From Icerya purchasi (taxonomy: Eukaryota > Arthropoda > Insecta > Hemiptera > Monophlebidae), in assembly GCA_039619475.1 (NCBI GenBank), contig CM077115.1, positions 444,715,292 to 444,779,291 on the forward strand: a stretch of 64,000 nucleotides of DNA. The letters run 5' to 3'. Position numbers and translations under genes: made by a program. The notes below the pieces were generated by a model that did not search any database, was not told the origin of the DNA, and was given only the letters and a program-made list of their open reading frames with translations. Shown piece after piece: positions 1-11,325 of the stretch (within the stretch, counting starts at the first letter, position 1; each line of letters starts with the position of its first letter).

Positions 1-290
1 AACGAAACGGCGCAGATAGTCTAAAAATGTTTTCGATATTTTCGTCATCACCCCCGGTTAGTTCGTTCCCTACGCTCTATTCACTCCACACGGTCAGTCA
101 ATCTGCGGCCATTACTCGAATGAACGAATCCCCCCTCTATCCCGTGCGCGCGCAAACGCATATTCTAGAAATTCATTTCGATTTCCACGCGAAAAACCGA
201 GAAACACCGGTCGTCCGTTCTTTCAAATTATCCGATCGTGTTATTTCAAAAAATGAACTGATAAAAAAAGAAAGGTAAGCGCCTATACAG

Positions 291-432
291 AGTTCATTTT
301 TGGTCATAATTTTAGTTCGTTCATTTAGTTCATTTTTGGTCAATTTCAGTTCGTTCATTTTCGTTGTTATTCACGGTGGATGGTGTTAGTTCACCCAAGG
401 TGAATAACAACGGAAATGAGCGAACTGAAATT
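291..432. repeat. Palindrome with adjacent 36-bp direct repeat
   Basis: Two 33-bp arms at 342-374 and 400-432 are near-exact reverse complements around a 25-bp centre. Just left of the palindrome, the word AGTTCATTTTTGGTCA occurs at 291 and again at 327, a 36-bp direct repeat. There is no coding signal and no recognised family. It could be a small foldback element or a fold in a transcribed repeat. Confidence 0.7.
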
Positions 433-3400
433 ACGAATATGACGTGAAAAGAAGCGAAGTAACGTAACGATCATACGAGAAATAGAGCGAAAAGTGAAAT
501 GTCGAAAAGGGAATATTTTGAAAATAAGGAACAGATACGGTCAATACACGACGGACAAGGAAATGATACTTTTTAAATAAATTTTAAAAAAATACCGCAA
601 AAGTAGACAAGAAAAATGATACTTTGAAAAGGGGAAAAAAAAAAGAAAAAAGTGTGTAAAAACCTGAAAAAAGGAAGAACCCGATGTTTTATGTAAAATT
701 CGATGGCATCTTCTTCAGCAAATGCCATGAAATCAAAGTAGACCGGATTACAAACGTCGTCACATAAATCAATCTCCATTGCGAAAATAAAGGGCAACAA
801 GCTAGAACGTACCGGAAATTATTTTAATAAAATAGAGAGATGTTTAATATGAAAAATTACATTAAACATTAATATAAAAAATTTACATACCTTGAATCCG
901 AATATATGTAAATGAGTGAATCCAAATTGAAATGAAAATAAAATGAAAGAATATAAAAACAGTCAGACGAGAGCTTGAGAAAGTAGCAGCCAGTAAATAG
1001 AAATATAATTTAAAAAAAAAATAAACAAGCCACCAAACCAACGGGCAGACAAGAGTAGTAGAAAGTGACAGCCAGTAAATAAAAGTGAATAAAAATAAAT
1101 AAAAATAAATATTAAAAAAATAAAATAAACAAGCCACCAAACAAAAATAAACCTCAAGAGATGAACAAAATTGAGATGAACTAAATGAACTGTAAAGATG
1201 GAAAATGAACTGGTGCCGCCTATGTAGACGCTTACCAAAAGAAACAACAGAGTATAGGGGGAGACTTCTTATTATCAAAAAAGCATAAGCGCGCCAACTA
1301 AACGATTGACTACTATTGAAAACAACCGACTGTAATACGTGAAAGGAGCTGGCCGTTGGCGCGATATGCGCTATAATAATAATCCGATGATCGGTAGATT
1401 GCGATCGCGACCGTCATTTCTGAACTATGAAAAAAGAACGAAACAAAACAGGGGGGATATACATATGTACGTTCAAATGAGTTTTTCGTTCGCAAAATGC
1501 GGTAACGCCCGAGTTGCTGGCTGATGCACTCTTTTTGTCGAATTAAATCTATCAAGAACGAAGATAAATGGGGAAACTACTACTTCTAAAAGTATGCGCT
1601 CACTGACACATATGTGACCCAGTGATAATGGCGCAAAAATAGCGCGCGCGGTTCCAATTAAAATTAGAGCACTTTAATTAATTGACGCAGATTAAAATGT
1701 AATCGACGCGTAACAAAGGCGACCGAAGGCGTGGGTAGATAATCGCCCCTTCCCGCCGCCGTTAAGACTCGGAAAATTGCCGGTGATACCCGTAATCCGG
1801 TTCAAGTCGGCCTGTGCGTGAGTTTTTCTTTTTTTTTCTTTTTGCCGGTGAGTGATTAACGTCGACCGGAATCGATGAAAAATCAAAGTGAATAACTGAT
1901 ACGGTTGTTATGCACAAGTACGCGGTCACGGCGCATCGGTGGTACTGCGACCGCTGTAATGTGACCGATGCGTGGTTGCTCCGTTTAGGGGGGGTCGCCG
2001 CGAGATCAGAGATCAGTGGAGTCGTAAGTAAAAGCACGCCGATCACGTGAATAATTATCGATTTAATCAACCGGATACGAACACACTGATTCGTTACGTA
2101 ATGGCGGCTAATAGAAATCAAGATGTGACCGGCCAAGGCTCGGTCGCGAAGAATCACATGTAACAAGCATTTGATTGCTGGTCACGGACAATAAAAATTG
2201 AACGAGATTTCATCGTCGAAAGTGAGTCAAATGTATCCTTCTGGCTAATTTTTTTGGTTTTTTTTGTTTTTCTGTTTATTCAACACTGCCCGTTCAATAT
2301 TATTATTATTTTTTTTTTTTCTAATTCATTCGCGTTACTGCAGAGGAAAGGAAGCGATATTTTACGGGGTATATCTTCGCTAGGGGGGGGGGGTATGATT
2401 GAAGATTTGACTTCTAAAATGCCCCTCGCACGGTAACATCGATATGATTTAACTACGGTTAAAATTACTAATTATAATGCTCAATTCCGTGCTCATTATA
2501 ATCAAACTAGAAATTATATTTCACAAATAGTTTATGATTTTGCTATTTTACTTTTAAGTAGTATCAATTTAACAATGATTAAAAAATTTTAAGTGAATAT
2601 AGAGATAGATGATGGAGTTTTTGTTTACAGATTTTGCGTAGTTGAAGAATTTTTGAGTCATTAAGATATACGTGTATCTGATTGAAATTAGCTAAGAAAG
2701 CTAAATAAAATAAACGTAAAAAGTATATATATAGTATATAAAGCTTTCTTTTGTGAATAATTTTGCCGCGTACATTATTATTTCATAGTGAAATTTTGCC
2801 ATGCGGATTTTTTGTTACTTCTGTAGAAATCGATTTTGACCTAAAATTCTCTGAATATGTGAGCATGGTGATAGGTAAAAATAGCATGGAAACTCTAGAA
2901 ATTTTGTATTGACCTCCTATAGATAGGCAATTTTTTGTTCTTCATCTGACATAGTTTTCTCTACTGGCGTCGTTTAATAAAATCATTCTCGCAATTTCAA
3001 AAAATAATTAACGCCATGTAGAAAAGAAAGAAAGAACGATTGAGAAAAGCTCGTAAAGGAGAATATACGGAATATGAAAAATGTGAGGCAATAATAATGC
3101 GCTTGCATCTGGAGCAAAAAAAACATATACGGAAAAGGAATAGTAGTTGAAAAAAATAGAAGAAAATGGAAAACAAAGAAATAGCGCATCAACGGAGGAA
3201 AACGTTCTTAGTGAAATGGCACGACGTCGAAACTGTGAGATGCGGCGGCAAAGAATATGGCGAAAGAAGAAACCTTTGCGACATGGAATGGTCTCAAGGA
3301 AGTTGTCGGATTCACTTTTCTCGAGGCGCGGGTAAGAATTGAGAAAGCGTAACGGAAAAGTGACGGACCAGAAGCAGAGGGAAGGGGGTACTGTGGGGAA

Positions 3401-3542
3401 ATATTGGAATGAGTCACAATCTTAGTGTTGGATATCTGATCGATATTGGAGCAAGAGTTACAGGATCGAATATGAAAAAACGATGAAGTCGGTCATGAAC
3501 CGCGCGAGACGCCCGACAGAGACGGGAATACTATTTTTGGCC
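433..3542. other. Stretch without a supportable gene
   Basis: No recognisable gene. Open frames are short, compositionally biased and read from A- or T-rich tracts. The part from about 1700 to 2450 has more balanced base composition and contains a donor-like GTAAGTA after GGAGTC near 2025, but without an acceptor or coding frame this does not support an exon. G runs lie near 2385 and T runs near 2311. Confidence 0.5.
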
Positions 3543-5615
3543 AGTATCCCCCGTGATGTCAAAGTTATACCTTAACGTAAAACCATTTAAAGCAGAAGTA
3601 CATGAACCTAACGTAACCGTATCGATTACTAAAGAAGAAGTTAACGTAATTATTAAACAACTTAAAAATAAAGTGTCAGCAGGACTTGATGGAATATCAA
3701 ATGGATTTATTAAAAGATTTCATAATTTGTTACCAGATGTAATACCGAAAGTTATTAACGTACTATTTAAATATAGTTATTATCCTCAAGAATGGAAATT
3801 AAGTAAAACAATTATAATACCTAAAATTAATAAAAATCCAAACTCGTCTACTTCATATAGAGCCATATCTTTGTTATCTAATTTCAGTAAAATTTATGAA
3901 AAATGTATTCTTCATAAATTAAAAGAATTTGTAGAAAATAACGGAATAATAAATGATAACCAGTATGGCGCATTACCACAGGTAGATCATCTGAATTGGC
4001 TATTCACAATATTTTACAAACGATAAGAATATACAAAAATAAAAATTACCGTACATGCTTACTTACTCTTGATATAACAAAGGCTTCCGACACAGTTTAG
4101 ATTTAAATAGATTACTTGCATTATTAAAGGAACTAGGATTACATAATGGCATGTTAAACATTGTAAATCTCGAAAATCGCTTCATTACAAATCGGTAATT
4201 ATTCAAAAAAACAAGAAACCGTTATGGGAGTACCGCAAAAGGATCTGTTTTAGGACCGTACCTGTGGAACATAGTTTTCTCCTCTCAAATGTATAACATT
4301 AGATTACCGATTAATGGGTAAACATTTTCACTTTCGTAGATGATATTGCAAATAGCCGATAAGAATGAAAATATGTATTGGAAAATAAAGTTTACCAGGT
4401 TTATACAGAAATCGCGAAATGGTTAGAACAATACAATTTAAATATTAACGAATCTAAGTCAACTTACATGTTGTTTAACAAAAACTTAAAGGATAAAAGA
4501 TTAAATTTGCTCCGCTACGGATTAAATATTAGCATGGTTAGTCAAACCAAATACTCTTAGGTATAATAATAGACAATAACTTAAAATTTTATAATCATTT
4601 TCACTATATCACTAAAAAAAAAAAAAAAAATACATTTTTAATTATATTTAACAAATTATATAACAATAATAACCGATTAAATTACAAAAAGGGAATAATA
4701 ACATTATATAAAAGCGTAATATTGCCTAACATACTTTATGGTAGTGTAATATATATATAGACATTTTAAAAGTTAAACGATTTCAAAATATATTAAATAG
4801 TTTTCAGAGAACTATTGCAATAAAAATGATTAAAGCTTATAGAACTACCAGCTACATGGCAAGCGTTGTCATTGTAGATATTAAACCCCATTAACTTACG
4901 AAATACAGAAACATATTAACATATTTTTTGATAAAAAATAATATTAAAAATCATGAATTCCATAACGTACGGTATCATCAACCTTACTTCATACACGAAC
5001 AAACCTCGTTAACGCTTAAACAGTTTAAACACTTATATATATTAGATAAATATTATAATAATAAATTTCAGGCGCAGTGGGACCAATATAATAACGGTAT
5101 AGCTAAAAATTGTTTTCCAACCATAGATGATAGACTACATAATCTAGTTTTTACGCCAAATTTTTTTTAATCTAAAATTTCTTACTGGACACGGGGTCTA
5201 TTTAAAGATTATTTACATAAACATAAAATTGCACACTCAAATAACACCGTGTAACGTGTAATTCTTTATTAATAATATTAAGCATATCCTCTTTCCGGCT
5301 GTTAGTAATACAGATTTTAGCAATATATTAGTAGCCCTGATTAATTAAGTAAGCTATTTAAAATATGTTCAGTAGAGTTTTACGATAGCCGAAATAAATT
5401 AAATCACCGTAAAATACGTGTACACCTGTATTAATATTAATATTTAAAGAATACTAATTATTATTAGCATTGTAAAAGAGTCTGTCAGAGTCCCATAAAC
5501 TTAAATGGACGGGCTCAGGACAGACCTGTTATTTATATAAATTTTCTAAATATATTTACCCCATCGTATTACGAATTGGGGACCAAAAAAAAAAAAAAAA
5601 AAAAAGTATCCCCCG
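3543..5615 (+). mobile_element. 5'-truncated Jockey-like non-LTR retrotransposon with 11-bp TSD
   Basis: The body spans 3554-5604 and ends in a poly(A) run at 5585-5605. The 11-bp word AGTATCCCCCG is present at 3543-3553 and again at 5605-5615, directly after the poly(A). This is a target-site duplication of the kind left by target-primed reverse transcription. The left junction falls straight into the reverse transcriptase coding region, so the 5' UTR, ORF1 and endonuclease are absent: a classic 5' truncation. The 3' part, after the last coding traces near 5170, is a UTR of about 400 bp. Several frameshifts and stops make it a dead copy. Jockey-like is my clade guess from the motif spellings; a related clade is possible. 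Confidence 0.9.
3556..5170 (+). pseudogene. Broken reverse transcriptase ORF of the Jockey-like element
   Basis: The open part (to 4026) shows SAGLDGIS (RT block 1), a YRAISLLSN block corresponding to RPISLL, and NQYGALP corresponding to the QFGF block. After a frameshift, LDITKASD near 4070 matches the first catalytic Asp block (LDxxKAFD), SVLGPYLWNIVF near 4240 is the GVPQGSVLGP block, and FTFVDDIAN near 4328 is the FADD catalytic box, here with Val in the second position. NLNINESKSTYMLFN near 4440 is the conserved segment just after it. The enzyme copies element RNA into the target DNA. At least three frameshifts and in-frame stops (for example at 4024 and 4558) mean no protein is made. 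The frame opens within the left target duplication, so the apparent start is an accident of insertion. Confidence 0.88.
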
Positions 5616-7794
5616 GTGTTTTTAAACTTTTCGAAGGTTATCTCGATGTGCGCATTTCCGACTGACCGCCTGCTATCCCCCTTTTTTACTCAGTTTTTAT
5701 TCAGGGTGTGTTCGTCCGGTTTCCGAGATTTCGAAGCTTTAATCATCGCATAGCGTCTCCAGAAAATCCTTAACGCATCTCCTCCAACAACACGCTTCCT
5801 CTTTTACGGGAGGACAGGAGCGTATTTCGCGTTTTGTCCGAAATAGTGCGATATGCCGAAAAAGGGACTCTCTCTTCGCTGCAAGTATTGCGATTCTCGA
5901 CTATGCAAAATGTGAAACCGACTACGTCCGAGGAGACGACGTGTAAAAACACATCATCGTCGCGTCTATTATTAGACGCATACCATTCACACAACCGGAC
6001 AACCTTCAACATATTATATTGCCCTTTCATATGGAATATTCCTTCGCAATTATTTATTTACACCCAGAACGAATCGCGTTCTGCGCGCTTCCTCGTTCAA
6101 CAAGACCATTCAACTTGCTTTTCATTCCTTCTCCTCCGCAGAGAATGATGGCAGATTTACATATATTGGGCAAGTTTGTTCTTTTCGTCCTCCTCCGTTG
6201 TCCCCCCCCCCACCCCACCCGTCGCGCAACTTAATCTGCAATAAATAATTGATTTTAAGGTTGGAAAGTACAGGTAGCGCGCGGGTTTACCTGCGAGAAT
6301 GTGAGAATGAGTGTGTGTGTGTGTGAGGGTGTTAGTTTAGCTTTAAGAAATTCGCGCAACCACATTAATATTATTCGTGGTAGTCAGCCGCGGCTTGGAG
6401 CCGGGCCAAATTATCGCACCAACAACAATCATTATACAATGTAAACAAAGTAGTATAAAGATTGGTCACTTCTTTTATAAAGCAATTTTCTGATACGCCA
6501 AAACCGTACACATACACAGCCACACACACACATATGCCAATATTCTGCACGTAGTCGAATGTTTACGGTTTTTAATAATACGGCAGGGAGAGAGAGAGAG
6601 AGAGAGAGAGACTGCTGTCAACACAACTTTTGATTTCTCATCAGCATCGTGTTATAGGTTATTTACCTTTTAGCTCGGCGTTCATCATTGGTTAATCTCT
6701 TGTTTACATTCTACATTTCACTAATTGCGTCTAGTTTTTTCCCCCAACCTGCGTTATTTTGCACTTCTGTCGCCAATATTTTAGTCGAATTTCGCTTTAG
6801 TATTATTTCGCTGCGAATTTTGCACGCTGATTGATGCGCCGATTTTCAAGGACCATCGATAATCGCAATTTTTTAATCACCAGTCGCGGTAATCGTGAAT
6901 AATTTCAAATTGTTACCGAAAAAGAGGTGTACGTCCGATTGAGATTCTTTTTTCACTTTTCCAGCGCTTTTCTTCTCTTCTCTGGCAATTATACAAAAAC
7001 GGAGAAATTTTTTTTTCCGAATGAAGATTGCTTCTTATTATTGGAATTATCCGCGGGCGCGGAATTCTATCAATTTTCACCTTTAGAGTCGTTAATTTGA
7101 AGAAATAAAAAATATCTGTGGAGTTTTTATTTATTTCTATCCATACAGACGCGCCAAATGAAACCACAATTGCACCGCTGCTCAGAGGGATGAATAAATC
7201 CAGTTCAAAGTTCGCTAAAATATCAAAAAAAAATAAATAAATAAGTCGGGAAATTCTCACCTTACATTACCTAATGGCGTTTATTCTTATTTGTTGACTG
7301 ATAAGCGCGCTCATCACTGCGCCCGCCGTTATGCGAGAGTCTATATTATACTTTTAGCGCAAGAAATAGACGAATGTTTAACCACCCCACTAAAAATGTT
7401 TTCAGGTACAGCAAGTGGTCTTGTTCGATTGTACTTTTTAAATTGTTCCGTCTTTCTTGTGTATCGCATATTTCCTTGTAGCCTGGCCTCGCTGTGTTAG
7501 GGAAAGAGTTCTCCCATGCGGCATTTCTTATCATTATTGTGTCATTATTATTACACTTCCTAGTGCGAATTTTGCTCGTCTACCGGTCTTTTTAGTTGCA
7601 CAGACGAGGTAATTGAATTATAAAACATATAATCGCACCAAGTGATAAAATTAAAAAAAAAAAAAAAAAAAAAAGGGTTTAAATATAGTAATTTGGAATA
7701 CGAATATAACAAACAAATTTGGAATGTATAAACATATTACTAATTAGCAACGTTTTTGGCCATGAATGATCAGCTGAGAATTTTAATAATACAT
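5616..7794. other. Stretch without a supportable gene
   Basis: No recognisable gene. Composition is more balanced between about 5640 and 6420. Simple repeats: a C run near 6205, GT repeats near 6313, an AG repeat at about 6590-6611, and an A run near 7651-7674. Open frames are short on both strands and overlap one another without similarity that I recognise. Confidence 0.5.
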
Positions 7795-8524
7795 GGACTG
7801 TCGAAAAAAAAAAAAAAGGGAGTGAGACTGAGTTCAGTACAAACAGCCAGGCGCAACCATCGGCTGGAAAACATGCTGGATAAATACGAGTATATTTGAT
7901 ATGATTAGAGTCCATACTATTGTGTTAAAGTTGATTGCCATTAATAAAATATATTTGGTTTATTATCTATCGATCAAGCGGTTGACGAGATTATTTCGTT
8001 TGGAAACGAGCTGTCGTCGTAGGGCTGTTAAAAATGAGTACTTAAACTCCCCCGAGATTTTTAATAATAGAAAAAAATTAATGAAACAGCATTTTAATTT
8101 TAGATTTGGAATCGGTCTACGCCGGTCGCAACTTTACAACGGACGAAGAAGTGGTCGTAGTAGCGTAGGCGTTTTTCAAGGCAATACCTGAAAATTAATT
8201 CTCGAAAACGTTCACTAAATGTCAGAATGGACGCGTGCTTAGCAGTGAACGAAGCATATTTTGAAAATGATATTCGATTACTTCTGGTACGGATTACGAA
8301 TAAAAATTGGTATACTACTTCATTCATTTTTTCCGGTTTTTAAACATCTCGGACTATTTTTAAACAACCCTACGACAACAACTGCTTTCCAACGAAATAA
8401 TCTCGTCAAGTGCTTGATCGGTAGATAATAAACCAAATATATTTATCCCCTAGCATGTTTTCCAGCCAATAGTTGCGCCTGGCTGTCTGTACTGAACTCA
8501 GTCCCACCTTTTTCTTCGACAGCC
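7795..8524. mobile_element. DNA-transposon-like element with long terminal inverted repeats
   Basis: The left end (GGACTGTCGAA...) and the right end (reverse complement GGCTGTCGAAGAAAAAGG) match and stay matched inward for roughly 200-290 bp, with indels: both arms share GGGACTGAGTTCAGTACA-like, CAGCCAGGCGCAAC, GGCTGGAAAACATGCT, GACGAGATTATTTCGTT and GTCGTAGGG. The left arm carries about 60 bp of extra sequence. The interior (about 8090-8315) encodes on the minus strand part of a 75-codon frame without recognised similarity. The right junction abuts TA; no clean duplication is visible. Long arms with a tiny core fit a non-autonomous mariner-like or foldback element. Confidence 0.8.
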
Positions 8525-8741
8525 TATATATATATATATATATATCATAACAGTACTAAGCGATCAAACGCGAACCATGGCAATGAGAAGCAGCCAGAAC
8601 AGAAGTCGCTGGAGACAACTAGTACTTGGTAGATTAAAATAGAGGTCACGATGAGCAGCTATTGCGTAAGCAACTATGAAGAAGAAATATAACATATATG
8701 TTACATATACATATGTATATATATATATATATAGGTATATA
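8525..8741. repeat. TA microsatellites around a LINE remnant
   Basis: A (TA)n run lies at about 8526-8546 and another, mixed TA/CATA, at about 8700-8745. The latter leads directly into the head of the TA-flanked Helentron-like copy that follows. Confidence 0.8.
8560..8642 (+). pseudogene. C-terminal scrap of a LINE polyprotein
   Basis: A short open stretch ending in TAG at 8640-8642 reads SSQNRSRWRQLVLGRLK at its C-terminus. This resembles the last residues of RTE/L2-like LINE polyproteins, where an 'A.(D/N)R..WR.LV' motif sits just before the stop. Only about 20 residues support it, so it could be chance. It lies between two TA arrays, immediately right of the long-TIR element. It is the same broad LINE type as the traces at 24271, 51160 and 63800. 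Confidence 0.4.
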
Positions 8742-9544
8742 TTAATGACAACCTTATTCTTAGCCCGGCCCTGTGACTATTTTTGTCCCAAAATGTTACA
8801 AATATTGTATATATAAGAAGACAAAGCACTGACAAAATTGACTGCTGGGAAATGACAACGTCATTCTTAGCCCAACGCCCTGTCACAAAAATTTGTTCCA
8901 AAAAGTTACATTCTCTGTATATGTAAGTAGACAAAGTATCGACAATTTTTTTTTTTTTTTATATTACATGGGCACGTCAGCAAAGGACATTTACCCAACA
9001 CAAAATATCAGAAGAATAGAAAGACATATGGAGTGACAGGTTATATCAAAAAACGATTAGAGACAGAAGAAATGAAGGCGGCTAGCTAAGAAGGGAATAA
9101 CGAAAGGAGATGAAAAAGTGTAGAGGGCACTGTAAGGAGTAGGGAGACCAATGCTAAGAAAATTGGAATAAAAGATCGCACGTTCTGAGGAAATAAAGGA
9201 ACATTCAAATAGTATCTGCGTCACAGGTGACATTTAAGGGAGGAGGATGACTCAAAGGAGATTGAACAAGAGCAAAGCGGAAACGAGAAGCCGGAAGCGG
9301 ACCATGATTAAAACGAAGGCGAACTACGGAAGAAGTAACAGAACGGCTGGTACTGGGAATTAAACCAAGAAAAAGAGGATGGGGAAGGCTGTAAGGCAAG
9401 GTAAAATCGACAAAATTGATTGCTTGACGTTGTCAGTTTTCCTCGTTCTATGCAAAATACAGATATGATAGAGCTGGGGGTCCGGAAGTGTCGCCAGGCG
9501 GGGTCAAGGGGCAGAGCTCCTTAAGAGACACAAAGGGCCGAGTT
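8742..9544 (+). mobile_element. TA-flanked Helentron/DINE-like copy A1 (interrupted)
   Basis: The head TTAATGACAACCTTATTCTTAG follows a TA array. The tail (9414-9544) has the family's CAAGGGGCAGAGCTCCTT hairpin and the terminal GGGCCGAGTT before TATATA. A second head-like unit (TGACAACGTCATTCTTAGCC) lies at about 8853. The copy is split by an I-like LINE fragment at 8946-9405. It is non-coding. The family structure (subterminal inverted repeats, 3' hairpins, fixed GAGTT end, no obvious TSD) recalls Helentron-type non-autonomous elements; that assignment is inferred. Confidence 0.7.
8938..9413 (-). mobile_element. I-like LINE 3' fragment inserted in A1, 8-bp TSD
   Basis: On the minus strand the element ends in poly(A) (T run from 8946). 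The word ATCGACAA flanks it at 8938-8945 and 9406-9413: a target duplication within copy A1. The minus-strand text carries the conserved 3' end of this LINE family (GGGTAAATGTCCTTTGCTGACG.GCCC before the tail) and, upstream, a degraded version of the C-terminal LRFGH...CDADHVFF module (RLRFNHGPLPASRFRFALV readable within the 9205-9399 frame). It is severely 5' truncated (about 460 bp) and inactive. Confidence 0.82.
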
Positions 9545-9545
9545 A

Positions 9546-9549
<4 letters not shown>

Positions 9550-9578
<29 letters not shown>

Positions 9579-9928
9579 GTTGGGCTCGTCAACCAAGGAC
9601 CTTTACCCAGAAACAAAAGGTAAGGAAAGAAGTCGGTTATATTTTGATTCGATCAGAAATTTTAACTAAAAAGGAACAAATAGCAGGAATAATTAGTGGG
9701 GAAGGAAAGGACAGGATATAGGATGCACAATAAGGGGTAGGAAGTCCAAGCTTAAGCAAATAAGAATATAAGGCAGAACGCTCCACCGAGAGGGATGAAC
9801 ACTGGAAGAACACATGATCGGCGTCGCAAATAATTGCATCATCCGGATGGAGAGGACAGTGTGGAGAAGAAACCAAGGAGAAACGAAATCTGGAAGAAGG
9901 CAGCAAAGAATGGCCAAAGCGCATACGA
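9550..9928 (-). pseudogene. I-like LINE 3' fragment (C-terminal domain)
   Basis: The minus-strand frame reads MRFGHSLLPSSRFRFSLVSS, then CPLHPDD, then ICDADHVFFQCSSLSVERSA. This is the C-terminal region following RNase H in I-group LINEs, with a Cys/His-like cluster (C..H...CDADH.FF.C). The 3' UTR ends GGTAAAGGTCCTTGGTTGAC then GAGCCCAAC and poly(A) (T run at 9550-9578). The element breaks off at 9928, exactly at a TA array. It sits between the tail of TA-flanked copy A1 and the head of A2. It is very similar to the next fragment to the right, so the two come from the same source lineage. Confidence 0.85.
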
Positions 9929-9944
9929 TATATATATATATATA

Positions 9945-10212
9945 TATTAATGACAACGTCATTCTTAGCCTGATTTCCATCACACTTTTTTTGTTACGTT
10001 ACAGATATTGCATATGATAAGAAGACAAAGAATCGACAAAAAAACAAAAAAAAAAAAAAAATGAATTGCTAGGAAATGACAACGTTTTTGTTACAAATTT
10101 TTTTTTTTTGTCACAAAAGTTTATCCAAAATTGTGACGTTAAATCGAAATTTTTTCTTTATTGTCACGCAGTCGGAAAGAATGACAATTTCCCTGTTCTA
10201 TACAAAGTAAAG
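9945..10212 (+). mobile_element. TA-flanked Helentron/DINE-like copy A2 (tail missing)
   Basis: It starts with TTAATGACAACGTCATTCTT after a TA array, then has the family's repeated TGTTACNTTAC- and CACAAAA-type words. Near 10170 it reaches the tail-side GAAAGAATGACAATTT..TATACAAAGTA block. The terminal hairpins are absent because an I-like fragment begins at about 10213. Confidence 0.65.
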
Positions 10213-10660
10213 AAGCGATAGATTTTATTTTATTTTTTTTCTACTTTTTTTGGACTCGTCAACCAAGGACCTTTACCCAGAAATAAAAGGTAAGGAAAGA
10301 AGTCTGTTATATTTTGATCCGATCGGAAATCTTTTATATAGAAAGGAACAAGCAGCGAGAATAATTAATTTGGGAAGGAAAGGACAGGATATAGGAAGCA
10401 CAATAAGGGGTAGGAAGACCAAGCTTAAATAAGAATATAAGGCAGAACGCTCTATAGAAAGAGATGAACACTGTGGAAGAACACATGATCGGCGTCGTAA
10501 CATTATCCGGATGATGGAGGGGACAGTGTGGAGAAGAAATCAAGGAAAAAGGAAATTTAGATAATGACAGCAGAGAATGGGGCCAAATCGCATACGAACA
10601 ATGGAAACAACATCAGAATATCGAAGAAGAGAGGGATGCAAAAGAAAAACCATAAGTATA
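10213..10660 (-). pseudogene. I-like LINE 3' fragment, sister of the 9550 copy
   Basis: Minus-strand text again shows MRFG near its inner end, then a degraded CPLHHPD/ATPIMCSS module, LGLPTPYCASYILSFPS, and the 3' terminus GGTAAAGGTCCTTGGTTGAC before a T-rich run at 10228-10250 (an A-rich tail on the minus strand). A frameshift separates the C-rich module from the rest. The left junction removes the end of copy A2, so this insertion is younger than A2. The upstream limit is unclear beyond about 10660. Confidence 0.8.
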
Positions 10661-11325
10661 GGGAGGGTGCCTTTTAAAGATGACATCCTTTTTAGAAACA
10701 GAGCTGATCATCACTTTTTGTGTGGCAAAGCTGGTGCTAATACGGCCAATATGTTTAAATCTGATAAAAGTATAGTCCCAACCGTTTTACGTTTCTTCCG
10801 CAAGGAACATAGAGGATCAAAACGCGCTGTGTAGTGCACGCTATTTTTCCAAGTTTAAGTACTGCACAATCGACTCGTATGAATACGACGATGATAACGT
10901 TATGGTTGATGAAATTAATTCTTATCGATAATGGAGTGAGTTCCCTGAACGCTTTGGAAACAAACTGACCAGAAGTGTGTAAAAAAAATGAACATTTGAA
11001 GAAGGTTTGAGTTGTGTTGTCAGGTCCGAGTGATCCCACAAATGAGGTCGCGATTCATGCGAGAATAGAGCTATTTTATAATTGTCCGAAAGTCGTAAAA
11101 ACTCCCCTACACATAATACTCCGACACATAAGTCCGATCGGAAACCTGTAGCATGAATATTGGACGACGAGCGCATTCCAAAAACAAAACTTTTATTTTT
11201 CATGTACGAAGAGATTTTTGTAACTTCCATTTACCTTGTATGCGTCCTCCCCAACACGCCGCCACGATATTTTCCGCGGACGATTGCAGTTTTATTTCGA
11301 TGATTATTATTCGAATTATTCAATG
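10661..11325. other. Stretch without a supportable gene
   Basis: Unique-looking sequence between the I-like fragment and the mariner remnant. Short open frames exist on both strands (for example 10922-11230 minus, 102 codons) but I recognise nothing in them. Confidence 0.45.

Noticed and set aside
883..1278. 131-codon minus-strand frame
   Set aside because: Phe/Tyr/Leu-rich translation of an A-rich plus strand with imperfect duplicated words (AAACAAGCCACCAAAC); it looks like low-complexity sequence, not a membrane protein.
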